A stretch of 8,070 bases of DNA from an uncultured Bacteroidales bacterium (GTDB taxonomy: Bacteria; Bacteroidota; Bacteroidia; Bacteroidales; Paludibacteraceae): NCBI GenBank assembly GCA_937915765.1, contig CALGHE010000059.1:1-8070 (forward strand), read 5' to 3'. Every line of letters starts with the position of its first letter. Within the stretch, counting starts at the first letter, position 1. A model generated the notes under the pieces. It had not been told where the DNA came from, made no database searches, and was given only the letters and a program-made list of their open reading frames with translations. Shown here one piece after another: positions 1-6,387 of the stretch. A program made the translations under genes and the position numbers.

Positions 1-2
1 AA

Positions 3-218
3 AAGGAAGGTCTGGCGGAGGGCGAAGCTATTGGAGTAGAGAAAGGACGTGCGGAGGGCGAGGCTATTGGAATAAAAAAAGGACGTGCAGAAGGAGAACT
101 TGCTTTGCTGTCTAAACTTGTATTATCTAAGAAAGAAAAGGGAAATTCGTCAACCGAGATTGCAGAAATGCTAGAGATTGACATAAAAATTGTGGAGAAA
201 ATTTTAGACAACGAATAA
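3..218 (+). CDS. C-terminal part of Rpn/PDDEXK-type nuclease (putative transposase family), 5' end outside window
   Basis: An open frame enters from the left edge and ends at TAA 216-218, giving the last 71 residues. The visible part begins with 12-residue repeats of the type AEGEAIGVEKGR, then a short helical stretch (ELALLSKLVLSKKEKG), and ends with a helix-turn-helix-like segment (STEIAEMLEIDIKIVEKIL). This layout is typical of the C-termini of Rpn family recombination-promoting nucleases, also called PD-(D/E)XK family putative transposases, which are common and multicopy in Bacteroidota. The catalytic domain would lie upstream and is not visible, so nuclease function is inferred only from the tail. 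It is on the opposite strand to everything else in the window and convergent with the radical SAM gene. Another AEG-repeat protein is possible. Confidence 0.62.
   Translation, partial: KEGLAEGEAIGVEKGRAEGEAIGIKKGRAEGELALLSKLVLSKKEKGNSSTEIAEMLEIDIKIVEKILDNE
15..86 (+). repeat. Two 36-bp in-frame tandem repeats within the Rpn-like gene
   Basis: Copy 1 spans 15-50 and copy 2 spans 51-86. They differ at four positions, all G/A exchanges. A third, degenerate copy starts at 87 (GCAGAAGGAGAACTTGC). Each unit encodes 12 residues, so gain or loss of a unit keeps the reading frame. Copy 2 contains a run of seven A (74-80). Confidence 0.9.
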
Positions 219-260
219 AACCAACATCCTTATATTTAGACGAAGTTAATTTAACATTTG

Positions 261-310
261 CAAAATGTCAGGCTTAAAGCAAAACTTCAGACCTAAGCAC
301 AAAATTTCAG
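261..310 (+). repeat. Three spaced copies of a CAAAANNTCAG motif
   Basis: CAAAATGTCAG at 261-271, CAAAACTTCAG at 280-290 and CAAAATTTCAG at 300-310 recur with 19- and 20-nt spacing. They lie in the gap between the Rpn-like stop and the stem-loop. The sequence between copies is only partly similar. No function is known to me, and the motif is short and A-rich, so chance is not excluded. Confidence 0.4.
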
Positions 311-311
311 T

Positions 312-363
312 CCAACTCTCACCTCAAGATTTATTGAAAACGTTTTTTGAGGATGAGAGTTGG
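312..363. terminator. Stem-loop between convergent genes, possible bidirectional terminator
   Basis: The arm CCAACTCTCA (312-321) is a perfect inverted repeat of TGAGAGTTGG (354-363). The stem continues inward with CCTCAA (322-327) pairing to TTGAGG (347-352), with one bulged A at 353. This gives about 16 bp closing a 19-nt loop. It begins directly after the stop codon of the radical SAM gene (365). On the plus strand it is followed within about 10 nt by a T-run (CTTTTTTAC). On the minus strand the following T-run is weak (GAAATTTT). The position between two converging genes suits a shared terminator, but the GC content is moderate and the T-tracts are not ideal. Confidence 0.45.
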
Positions 364-364
364 G

Positions 365-1000
365 TTAAATCTTTTTTACAATATGATATTTGAATTGGTC
401 TATGTTAGTTATGCCATATTCTTTTCTCAGCAGTTCAACACTATGCTTTACGTCTTCAGGTGCGTTGAAATCTGGAATATACGGAACTCGGACAGTTATC
501 TTGCCTGCACCAACCTCTTTCACAAGCCACTTCAGATTTTCCAGAACTTGCTCGTTAGATTTTCCCGTATAACGCTTGTAAATATCATTATTCATATCTT
601 TTATATCGACAATATAGTGATGAACAAAGCCCGCCACTATCCGAAGCGACTCCATCGGCACGTTCAAAGATGTTTCTAAATTAATGTTCCACTCCTGCCC
701 TGCAAGGTCGTTGAACTCCTTGATGAACATTGAATAGAGCAACGGTTCGCCTCCTCCAAACGTAATACCCCCTCCTGTGGCGAGAAAATAAAGATTGTCT
801 ATGGACGCCAGTTCTACTAATTGCCTTGGGGTAAAATCTTTCACATTTTCGCGAATCTTCCATGAGTGCGGATTAAGGCAATATTTACACTTCAGCGGGC
901 ATCCCCAAAAGCAAAACAGCGTAGTAACTCCTTCTCCGTCTGTCGAGATTCTCAGACGATCATAACCAATGGATGGTGCTGTGTTTTTATCGTTTGACAT
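365..1000 (-). CDS. Radical SAM protein, glycyl-radical-enzyme activase-like (PflA-like)
   Basis: A 211-residue protein with a radical SAM iron-sulfur motif CX3CX2C at C34, C38 and C41 (GCPLKCKYC), followed by LNPHSW, closely matching the GCPLRCxYCHNP pattern of pyruvate formate-lyase activating enzymes. The SAM-binding GGxTFGGGEP motif lies at residues 77-86. The family uses a [4Fe-4S] cluster and S-adenosylmethionine to generate a 5'-deoxyadenosyl radical, often to place a glycyl radical on a partner enzyme. No extra ferredoxin-type cysteine cluster is seen, and it is slightly shorter than typical PflA (about 245 residues). ATG at 1000-998 is preferred over an upstream TTG (1021) because AAAGGA sits just before it. 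It follows a strong terminator, so it probably has its own promoter. No glycyl radical enzyme is in the window, so the substrate is unknown. Confidence 0.82.
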   Translation of the reverse strand: MSNDKNTAPSIGYDRLRISTDGEGVTTLFCFWGCPLKCKYCLNPHSWKIRENVKDFTPRQLVELASIDNLYFLATGGGITFGGGEPLLYSMFIKEFNDLAGQEWNINLETSLNVPMESLRIVAGFVHHYIVDIKDMNNDIYKRYTGKSNEQVLENLKWLVKEVGAGKITVRVPYIPDFNAPEDVKHSVELLRKEYGITNIDQFKYHIVKKI

Positions 1001-1070
1001 TGTTTCCTTTAGACTGTTCAATTCTTTTTTTCAGCGATGACAGTCATTTCATCGTTGAAACCTATTCTGC

Positions 1071-1101
1071 AAATAAAAACGCGCTCCGGTCAAGAGCGCG
1101 T
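1071..1101 (-). terminator. Rho-independent terminator after yqeY, end of dcw operon
   Basis: A perfect 8-bp GC-rich inverted repeat, ACGCGCTC (1079-1086) and GAGCGCGT (1094-1101), encloses a 7-nt loop. Read on the minus strand it is followed at once by TTTTATTT (1078-1071). It starts 9 nt after the yqeY stop codon. This is a textbook intrinsic terminator and marks the likely 3' end of the division-gene transcript. Confidence 0.9.
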
Positions 1102-1110
1102 CTATCCGTT

Positions 1111-1560
1111 TTAGTTAAGCAAAGACTTCACCTTTTCAGAAATCAAGCGACCGTCAGCCTTGCCTGCCAATTTCTTTGAAGCAACGCCCATCACCTTGCC
1201 CATCTCTTTGGCAGATGTAGCACCAACTTCGGCGATAATCTCCTTCAATGCGGCAGTCAGTTCTTCTTCTGTCATCTGCTTCGGCAGATAACGTTCAATC
1301 ACCGTCATTTCGGCAAGTTCATTTTCCGCCAATTCCGGACGATTCTGCTGTTTGTAAATTTCAGCAGAGTCACGGCGCTGCTTCACCATCTTCTGCAAAA
1401 TTTTCACCGCGGCTTCGTCTGTAAGATCGCCAGACGCGCCTTTGGCCGTTTTAGCCTCAAGCATCTCCTTCTTTATACCCCTCAAAGCTTCAAGCGACAC
1501 CTTGTCCTTCGCAAGCATCGCCTTTTTTATATCTTCGCTAATCTGTTCAAATAGTGCCAT
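1111..1560 (-). CDS. GatB/YqeY domain-containing protein
   Basis: A 149-residue protein covering the whole YqeY family. Visible family features are the N-terminal helix with LRGIKKEMLEAK (26-37), the QRRDSAEIYKQQNRPELAENE segment in the middle, YLPKQMTEEEL (91-101), and the C-terminal MGKVMG (120-125) with GKADGRLISEKVKSLL. The family shares the small helical tail domain of GatB, the amidotransferase subunit that converts misacylated Glu-tRNA(Gln). The role of stand-alone YqeY proteins is not well established. They are thought to contact tRNA. The gene starts 23 nt after the second ftsZ and ends just before the terminator, so it is the last gene of the operon. Its position downstream of ftsZ is common in Bacteroidales. 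Confidence 0.93.
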   Translation of the reverse strand: MALFEQISEDIKKAMLAKDKVSLEALRGIKKEMLEAKTAKGASGDLTDEAAVKILQKMVKQRRDSAEIYKQQNRPELAENELAEMTVIERYLPKQMTEEELTAALKEIIAEVGATSAKEMGKVMGVASKKLAGKADGRLISEKVKSLLN

Positions 1561-1583
1561 TTTATATATATTTTAAATTCAAC

Positions 1584-2735
1584 TTACACATTTATAGTTC
1601 CCGGACGACTATTCTCCATCATCTCGATAAACGATTCGTCGTCAAACTTGCTTATATCGAAAAACTTCTTTCCTTTATTCGGAGAAGGCTCTTGCCCTTT
1701 AACCTCGTCCTCATAAATCTGTTTAACAACGCTTTCATCAGTCCGTTCGCGTCTTTCCACGCCAGCCGCCACGACAGTGACATGCAGTTCGTCCGGATTC
1801 AATTCCGACGATTGTCCCATACCCCATATCAGGTTTCCGCCAGACGAGAAGCCCAAGCTTTTAAGCGGTCTTGTCACATCCTCGAACTCGCTCATTCCGA
1901 ACTTAGACCCGTATGTAATCAGGAGCAGCACCTTATCAGCGCTCTTCACGTCGCAATATTCAACCAACGGCGACCTCAGAGCCTTCTTTATAGCCTCGCT
2001 CGCCCTGTTTTCTCCACACGCTTTCGCCACGCCCATAATAACATCCCCGCCATTCGTCATCACGCTTCTCACATCCGCCATATCAAGGTTAATCCTTGTA
2101 TAAACAGTAACAAGCTCCACAATTCCCCTCACAGCAGAAGCGAGCACCTCGTCAGACTTAGCAAAAGCCGCGTCCACATCCTGGTCAAGGCCATCTTCAT
2201 AATAGAACTTCAGCAGGTCGTCATTTTCAATAACGACGATAGAGTCCACACTCTCACGCATTTTAGCAAGTCCGTCCTCCGCCATTTTCCGTTTCGCTTC
2301 CCCTTCAAAAGAGAAAGGCAAGGTGACCACAGCCACAGTAAGAATTCCCCTATCCTTAGCCGTCCGAGCCCCCACAGGAGCCACGCCAGTGCCAGTTCCG
2401 CCGCCCATGCAAGCCGCGATAAAGACCATTTCCGTCTCCGAGCCAAGCAGGTCTTCAATCTTATCCTTGTCCGCCTCCGCAATTTCACGTCCGACCTCTG
2501 CGTCACCTCCAGCACCAAGCCCCTTTTCACCAAGCAGCACACGCTCGAATACCGTACATTTGCCAAGAGCCTGGGAGTCTGTATTGCACACGACAAAATC
2601 CACGTTATCAAGGCTTTTGTCGAACAAGTAAGAAGCCGCATTACCGCCGCCACCGCCCACGCCTATGACCCGAATCTGGCACTCATCATCACTTACGCCG
2701 ACAATCTTGATACCATCCGTATAAACATCTAACAT
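1584..2735 (-). CDS. Second, divergent FtsZ paralogue (tubulin-like GTPase)
   Basis: A 383-residue FtsZ homologue lying 20 nt downstream of the first ftsZ. The core is complete: nucleotide-binding GVGGGGGNA (25-33), NTD (51-53), GEKGLGAG (69-76), tubulin signature GGGTGTG (111-117), FEG (143-145) and the T7 catalytic loop NLDMAD (216-221), which keeps both acidic residues. It should therefore bind and probably hydrolyse GTP. Differences from copy 1 include C109 in place of Gly before the signature, Lys at 148 where the first copy and E. coli have Arg, and VYTR (211-214) in the loop before T7. Over an 80-residue N-terminal stretch I count 37 identities with copy 1, so the duplication is old or the gene was acquired. 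The linker is only about 30 residues, and the end (FFDISKF, then ESFIEMMENSR, then GTINV) lacks the YLHxNVD tail. It may modulate or copolymerise with the main FtsZ, which is inference. Confidence 0.95.
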   Translation of the reverse strand: MLDVYTDGIKIVGVSDDECQIRVIGVGGGGGNAASYLFDKSLDNVDFVVCNTDSQALGKCTVFERVLLGEKGLGAGGDAEVGREIAEADKDKIEDLLGSETEMVFIAACMGGGTGTGVAPVGARTAKDRGILTVAVVTLPFSFEGEAKRKMAEDGLAKMRESVDSIVVIENDDLLKFYYEDGLDQDVDAAFAKSDEVLASAVRGIVELVTVYTRINLDMADVRSVMTNGGDVIMGVAKACGENRASEAIKKALRSPLVEYCDVKSADKVLLLITYGSKFGMSEFEDVTRPLKSLGFSSGGNLIWGMGQSSELNPDELHVTVVAAGVERRERTDESVVKQIYEDEVKGQEPSPNKGKKFFDISKFDDESFIEMMENSRPGTINV

Positions 2736-2755
2736 AGGCCAGCCGATATTAAACG

Positions 2756-4180
2756 TTAATCTACATTCTTATGCAAATAAGCATTCTTGTCGCTTATCGG
2801 ATTCTCCTTGTCACTATTTATAGAGAACACGCTTGCTATTTCAGGCGCAGCAGCTTTGCTCTTATTTGCACGTTCAAACGCCGGAGTTCCCATGAAAGCG
2901 CCAAGAGTCTCATCATCGTCAAGGTCAATCGTGTTGCCTTTCGGCGGTTCCTGAGTTTGAGGCTGAGCCTGAGTCTGTGTCTGAATCACGTTCACCGGAC
3001 GAGTTTGAGCAACGCTTCCTGCATTGCCAGAGCCATACAAACTTTTATGCAAAGCATCCAGTTTGCCACTATCAGGCTTTTCCACCACCGGCTGCTGTTC
3101 CGGCTCAGACTTCTTATTTCCAAAGAAATCAAGGAAAGATGTAGTTGTATGACTAGGCTGAGCAGCCACTTTAGGCTCAGCCTGCTTTTCAGAGCCAAAC
3201 ACATCGGACAAATCCATACCAGCTGCCACAACAGTAACCGTTATATGCTCTCCAAGAGCAGGATCCTGACCCAAACCGTAAATCAGATTTTCGCCAGAGA
3301 AACCGTACTCGACAGTAAGGAAGTCAACAATTGTGCTGAACTCGTCCATCGTCATCTCATCACCATAAGTCACGTTCAGCAATATATTTTTAGCGCTTCT
3401 TATATCAGTACTAATCAACAGCGGAGAATTAAGAGCATCTTGCACAGCCTCCACCGCACGATTAGGGCCTGCCGCAAGACCGGCGCCCATGATAGCGTCG
3501 CCACTATTGGTCATCACAGTGCGCACATCTTCCAAGTCCACGTTAATATCACCATCTCTTGTTATCAGTTCCGCGATTCCGCTGGCTGCGATAGACAATA
3601 TTTTATCAGCCTTTGCAAAAGCATTCTTCACAGTCAAGTCCGAATAAAGCTTTCTGATACGCTCGTTAGTGATAATAATTATAGCGTCAACATTCTTGCG
3701 CATTTCCTCAAGCCCAACAAGAGCGTTACGGACACGCTTAGAGCCTTCCCATGCGAAAGGAATAGTCACGATACCCACAGTCAGAATCCCCATGTCCTTA
3801 GCCGCCTTAGCAATCACAGGAGCCGCGCCGGTACCAGTACCGCCGCCCATTCCGGCTGTAATGAAAACCATTTCGGTAGAGCCACTCAGCATTTCCTGGA
3901 TAGTAGGCAAAGACTCAATAGCCACCTGCGCCCCTATCTCCGGACGGCTGCCGGCGCCAAGTCCCTTTTCGCCGAGCTGTATCTTGTTAGGTATAGGAGA
4001 GCGGTCCAACGCCTGACGGTCTGTATTGCAGATGACAAAATCGACCCCTGCTATATTTTGGCTATACATAAAATTAGCCGCATTTCCGCCGCCGCCACCT
4101 ACACCGATAATCTTAATGACAGAAGGGTACTCTTCGTGCTGCTCATACCCTTTTATTCCTTCGTTCTGTTCATTTTCCAT
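2756..4180 (-). CDS. ftsZ: Cell division protein FtsZ (primary copy)
   Basis: A 474-residue tubulin-like GTPase that polymerises into the Z ring at midcell and recruits the divisome. Motifs seen are GVGGGGGNA (26-34), NTD (52-54), GEKGLGAG (70-77), GMGGGTGTGAAP (110-121), WEG and R149 near the gamma-phosphate, and the T7 loop NVDLED (213-218) with both catalytic acids. The core ends near residue 325. It is followed by a long disordered linker rich in Q, T, P and S (QTQAQPQTQ near 401-410), a TPAFER segment (432-437) resembling the PAFLR part of the usual C-terminal peptide, and a terminal AYLHKNVD. ATG 4180 is chosen over an in-frame TTG at 4189. It lies 113 nt after ftsA and 20 nt before the second ftsZ, so the two FtsZ proteins are probably made from the same transcript. 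Confidence 0.97.
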   Translation of the reverse strand: MENEQNEGIKGYEQHEEYPSVIKIIGVGGGGGNAANFMYSQNIAGVDFVICNTDRQALDRSPIPNKIQLGEKGLGAGSRPEIGAQVAIESLPTIQEMLSGSTEMVFITAGMGGGTGTGAAPVIAKAAKDMGILTVGIVTIPFAWEGSKRVRNALVGLEEMRKNVDAIIIITNERIRKLYSDLTVKNAFAKADKILSIAASGIAELITRDGDINVDLEDVRTVMTNSGDAIMGAGLAAGPNRAVEAVQDALNSPLLISTDIRSAKNILLNVTYGDEMTMDEFSTIVDFLTVEYGFSGENLIYGLGQDPALGEHITVTVVAAGMDLSDVFGSEKQAEPKVAAQPSHTTTSFLDFFGNKKSEPEQQPVVEKPDSGKLDALHKSLYGSGNAGSVAQTRPVNVIQTQTQAQPQTQEPPKGNTIDLDDDETLGAFMGTPAFERANKSKAAAPEIASVFSINSDKENPISDKNAYLHKNVD

Positions 4181-4293
4181 ATTACACAATTTAAATTTAC
4201 ATCTTAAAAAAACTGACTAACCGCAACAACAGCCAACTACCCGCAAGAGCATTGCCTCACGTTCCGTTCTAAGCCTGCAAAGCGGCCAAAGCC

Positions 4294-5604
4294 TTAATTA
4301 TCAAACATATCGTCCGGAGTCAGCATATTCTTCACCTTATCTAACAAAAGGTCTTTGAACGAAGTCTTTTTCGTCTCCTTGCGTTTGACCGACTTCTTTT
4401 CCGGCTCTGGTTCAACAACCTTAATACCCACAGAAGGCACCGTCGCATTCTTTATCAAACCATAAACCTGAGCGTACTTAGGATTTCTGTACTCCTCTGC
4501 CATATTAGGAGAGACACATTGGTCTATAACGCCCAGACGCGTGTTGATGCCGAACGACTCTTCAAACTTATTCACGATATAGTGAAGTTTAGAGCCACCG
4601 CCGACGAGCACAATCTCGTCTATGCACTTTCTGAAGCCAGAACGTTCAAAATGAGACATCAGTATGCTAATAAACTCGTCCAGTCTTGACTCGATTGCCT
4701 CTATCAGCATCGAATACCTGAGCGTAACCTCTTTGTTAACAACGAGATATGAATTATCACCATCTTCCACCATCATTTTAGCCATACCAGCTTTGGTCTT
4801 TATTCGTTCCGCCTCGTTTTCAGTTATCTTGAAGCAGCACAAATCCTTTGTTATCAACGAGCTGCCCACAGGAATCACCGCCACATACCTCAGAATATCA
4901 TTATGATAGATAGAAAGAGAAATTGTAGAAGCCCCAAAATCTATTAACGCGCAACCTATCTTTTTATTACTTTCGGACAATACAGCATCAGCCGCCGCAA
5001 CAGGGGCCAGCATATAATCTGCAACACTATAACCGCCACGCTCCACGCACCTCAGCACATTCTCGCGCAGCAGCTTTTCCGCCACCACAACCTTGTAACG
5101 TCCTTCGATACGCACGCATCGGCATCCGATAGGGTTCACCACATCATCGTCGTCAACATTATATTCCTGAGGAATAACAGAGAGCACCTCCACGTCACCT
5201 GTTTGCGAAGAGAGCGAGCGCCCCTCGTTCAAAAGGTCGTCAACAATCTGCTGGCTGACAATTTCGTTATTAACATTGTTCCTAAGAGCATTATTGCTGT
5301 AGGTTTTAATAGTGCGGCCATTAAGGCTGACATAGACACACGTTATCTCGTAAGAGTTTTTCTCATCCTCTTCCACACCCGCGTTCAGGAACAACGAGAC
5401 TCTGTTTGAGAGCAGCCTCATTATCTTCAGTATTTTTTCAGACACGGTATTGAGGTTAAACACCCTGCCATGCCTGAAGCCATCGTCAGATTCCAGTTCT
5501 TCATGGAAAAGGATCTCCACGTTCCCCTCATCGTCTCTTCTTCCTACCGCCCCGATTATACGGGAAGACCCAAGGTCCAATGCTGCAAATAATTTCTCTT
5601 TCAT
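4294..5604 (-). CDS. ftsA: Cell division protein FtsA
   Basis: A 436-residue actin-like ATPase that binds the FtsZ tail and anchors Z-ring filaments to the inner membrane. Visible are the phosphate-1 motif ALDLGSSRIIGAVG (8-21), the FtsA-specific 1C region after about residue 85, the phosphate-2 motif ALIDFGAST (219-227) and the adenosine motif IVLVGGGSKL (331-340). A basic linker (KKSVKRKETKK) leads to a C-terminal amphipathic helix, FKDLLLDKVKNMLT (416-429), the expected membrane-targeting sequence. In phosphate 2, Ser replaces the second Gly often seen (DFGAGT), a mild change. Start choice: ATG 5604 gives the usual short lead before DLGSS. ATG 5613 (adding MLY) and a TTG overlapping ftsQ are alternatives. 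The ftsQ stop lies 11 nt upstream, so the two are co-transcribed. Confidence 0.95.
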   Translation of the reverse strand: MKEKLFAALDLGSSRIIGAVGRRDDEGNVEILFHEELESDDGFRHGRVFNLNTVSEKILKIMRLLSNRVSLFLNAGVEEDEKNSYEITCVYVSLNGRTIKTYSNNALRNNVNNEIVSQQIVDDLLNEGRSLSSQTGDVEVLSVIPQEYNVDDDDVVNPIGCRCVRIEGRYKVVVAEKLLRENVLRCVERGGYSVADYMLAPVAAADAVLSESNKKIGCALIDFGASTISLSIYHNDILRYVAVIPVGSSLITKDLCCFKITENEAERIKTKAGMAKMMVEDGDNSYLVVNKEVTLRYSMLIEAIESRLDEFISILMSHFERSGFRKCIDEIVLVGGGSKLHYIVNKFEESFGINTRLGVIDQCVSPNMAEEYRNPKYAQVYGLIKNATVPSVGIKVVEPEPEKKSVKRKETKKTSFKDLLLDKVKNMLTPDDMFDN

Positions 5605-5615
5605 ATATAACATCT

Positions 5616-6344
5616 TTATTTTTTCGTACAAACGACCTGCCCTTCATACTTCAGGTTTATCTTGCTGTAGGCGTTCCACCCCTCCGCACCAAATCCTTTT
5701 TCATAAACCTTCATCAATCTTGCAAGTTTCTTATCATAATCTTCCAGTTTGCCGTAGACAATCACATGATCGCCTACACGCGGCACGAGCGACACCTCCT
5801 CGTTGGATGAAACATTAATCTGTTCAATCTGCGCGTTCCAGAACTTGTCTTTTCTCAAAAAATTGACGAAATCAAAAACTTTTGTTTTTGCGAACTTCCG
5901 GCTAACATTTCCCGTTACAACAATTACATACGCAGTAAAGTTTTCTGACACCGGCATAATCTCGCCTTCGCAATCCACATAAAAACTTTCGTTATTAGAG
6001 AGCACTCTCAACACAGGTTCGCGCTGGTACACATCAACCTTCATTTCGCCGGACGGTGTCACATAACACTCCGCCCTCTTCACCAGCGCCATTTCCGACA
6101 TCTTTTTCTCTATTCGCTCAGTATTAATTTCAGACAGCCTGACACCGATCGGATTCAGTCCCTTCTGCTTCAAGAAGTCGGCCACCTCCTTTTCGCTAAC
6201 GAAATGGCTGTCTGTACTATCCTTAATGCGCACACATATCTTGCGGCACACATCATCGTCCGTCCTGTCAATCAAAACAAGAGAGCCAACAATATACGCA
6301 ATTATGGCAATTAGTGCAAATATTTTAACCCATTTCGAACGCAT
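5616..6344 (-). CDS. ftsQ: Cell division protein FtsQ/DivIB
   Basis: A 242-residue bitopic membrane protein that links cytoplasmic Z-ring proteins to the periplasmic septal synthesis machinery through FtsB and FtsL. A very short basic N-terminus (MRSKWVK) precedes one transmembrane helix (about 8-25, FALIAIIAYIVGSLVLI). A POTRA-like region follows (about 35-107), then the FtsQ beta domain, whose QREPVLRVLSNNESFYVDCEGEIM-type block (107-130) matches the family's REP..R......YVD..G pattern. FtsQ diverges strongly in Bacteroidota, so recognition rests on this block, the topology and gene order. ATG 6344 is preferred. A TTG at 6371 would add nine residues before it. The gene follows murC by 43 nt. 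Confidence 0.9.
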   Translation of the reverse strand: MRSKWVKIFALIAIIAYIVGSLVLIDRTDDDVCRKICVRIKDSTDSHFVSEKEVADFLKQKGLNPIGVRLSEINTERIEKKMSEMALVKRAECYVTPSGEMKVDVYQREPVLRVLSNNESFYVDCEGEIMPVSENFTAYVIVVTGNVSRKFAKTKVFDFVNFLRKDKFWNAQIEQINVSSNEEVSLVPRVGDHVIVYGKLEDYDKKLARLMKVYEKGFGAEGWNAYSKINLKYEGQVVCTKK

Positions 6345-6387
6345 CAACGCTAAAAAAATTTTACATTTCAAAAAAGCAGAAAATTCG

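Noticed and set aside
1035..1054. Small hairpin CGATGA/TCATCG upstream of the radical SAM gene
   Set aside because: The stem is only 6 bp with an 8-nt loop, no T-run and no riboswitch-like context. Chance is likely.
1057..1064. TAGGTTTC on the minus strand as a possible Bacteroidota -7 element (TAnnTTTG) for the radical SAM gene
   Set aside because: It misses the final G, and no TTTG or TTG lies at the expected 19-21 nt upstream. A promoter is likely in this gap, but this site is not supported well enough.
1584..2735. The second ftsZ as a pseudogene
   Set aside because: The frame is intact, all GTP-binding motifs and the T7 acids are present, and spacing to its neighbours is operon-like. 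Nothing indicates decay.
2948..2983. Short CTGAG/CTGTG-like repeats in ftsZ copy 1
   Set aside because: They simply encode the Q/T/P-rich disordered linker (QTQAQPQTQ), which is expected for FtsZ and does not form a clean DNA repeat.
1554..4220. Long plus-strand open frames opposite the two ftsZ genes (for example 1554-2732 and 2771-4207)
   Set aside because: They mirror well-conserved FtsZ codons on the minus strand and encode low-complexity Ser/Arg/His-rich products with no family resemblance. They are antisense shadows.
4181..4293. Possible internal promoter before ftsZ copy 1 in the 113-nt spacer (TAAATTTA at 4192-4199)
   Set aside because: The element is a weak, palindromic A/T match without a properly spaced upstream box. 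The spacer is unusually long for this operon, but I see no clear site or stable hairpin in it.
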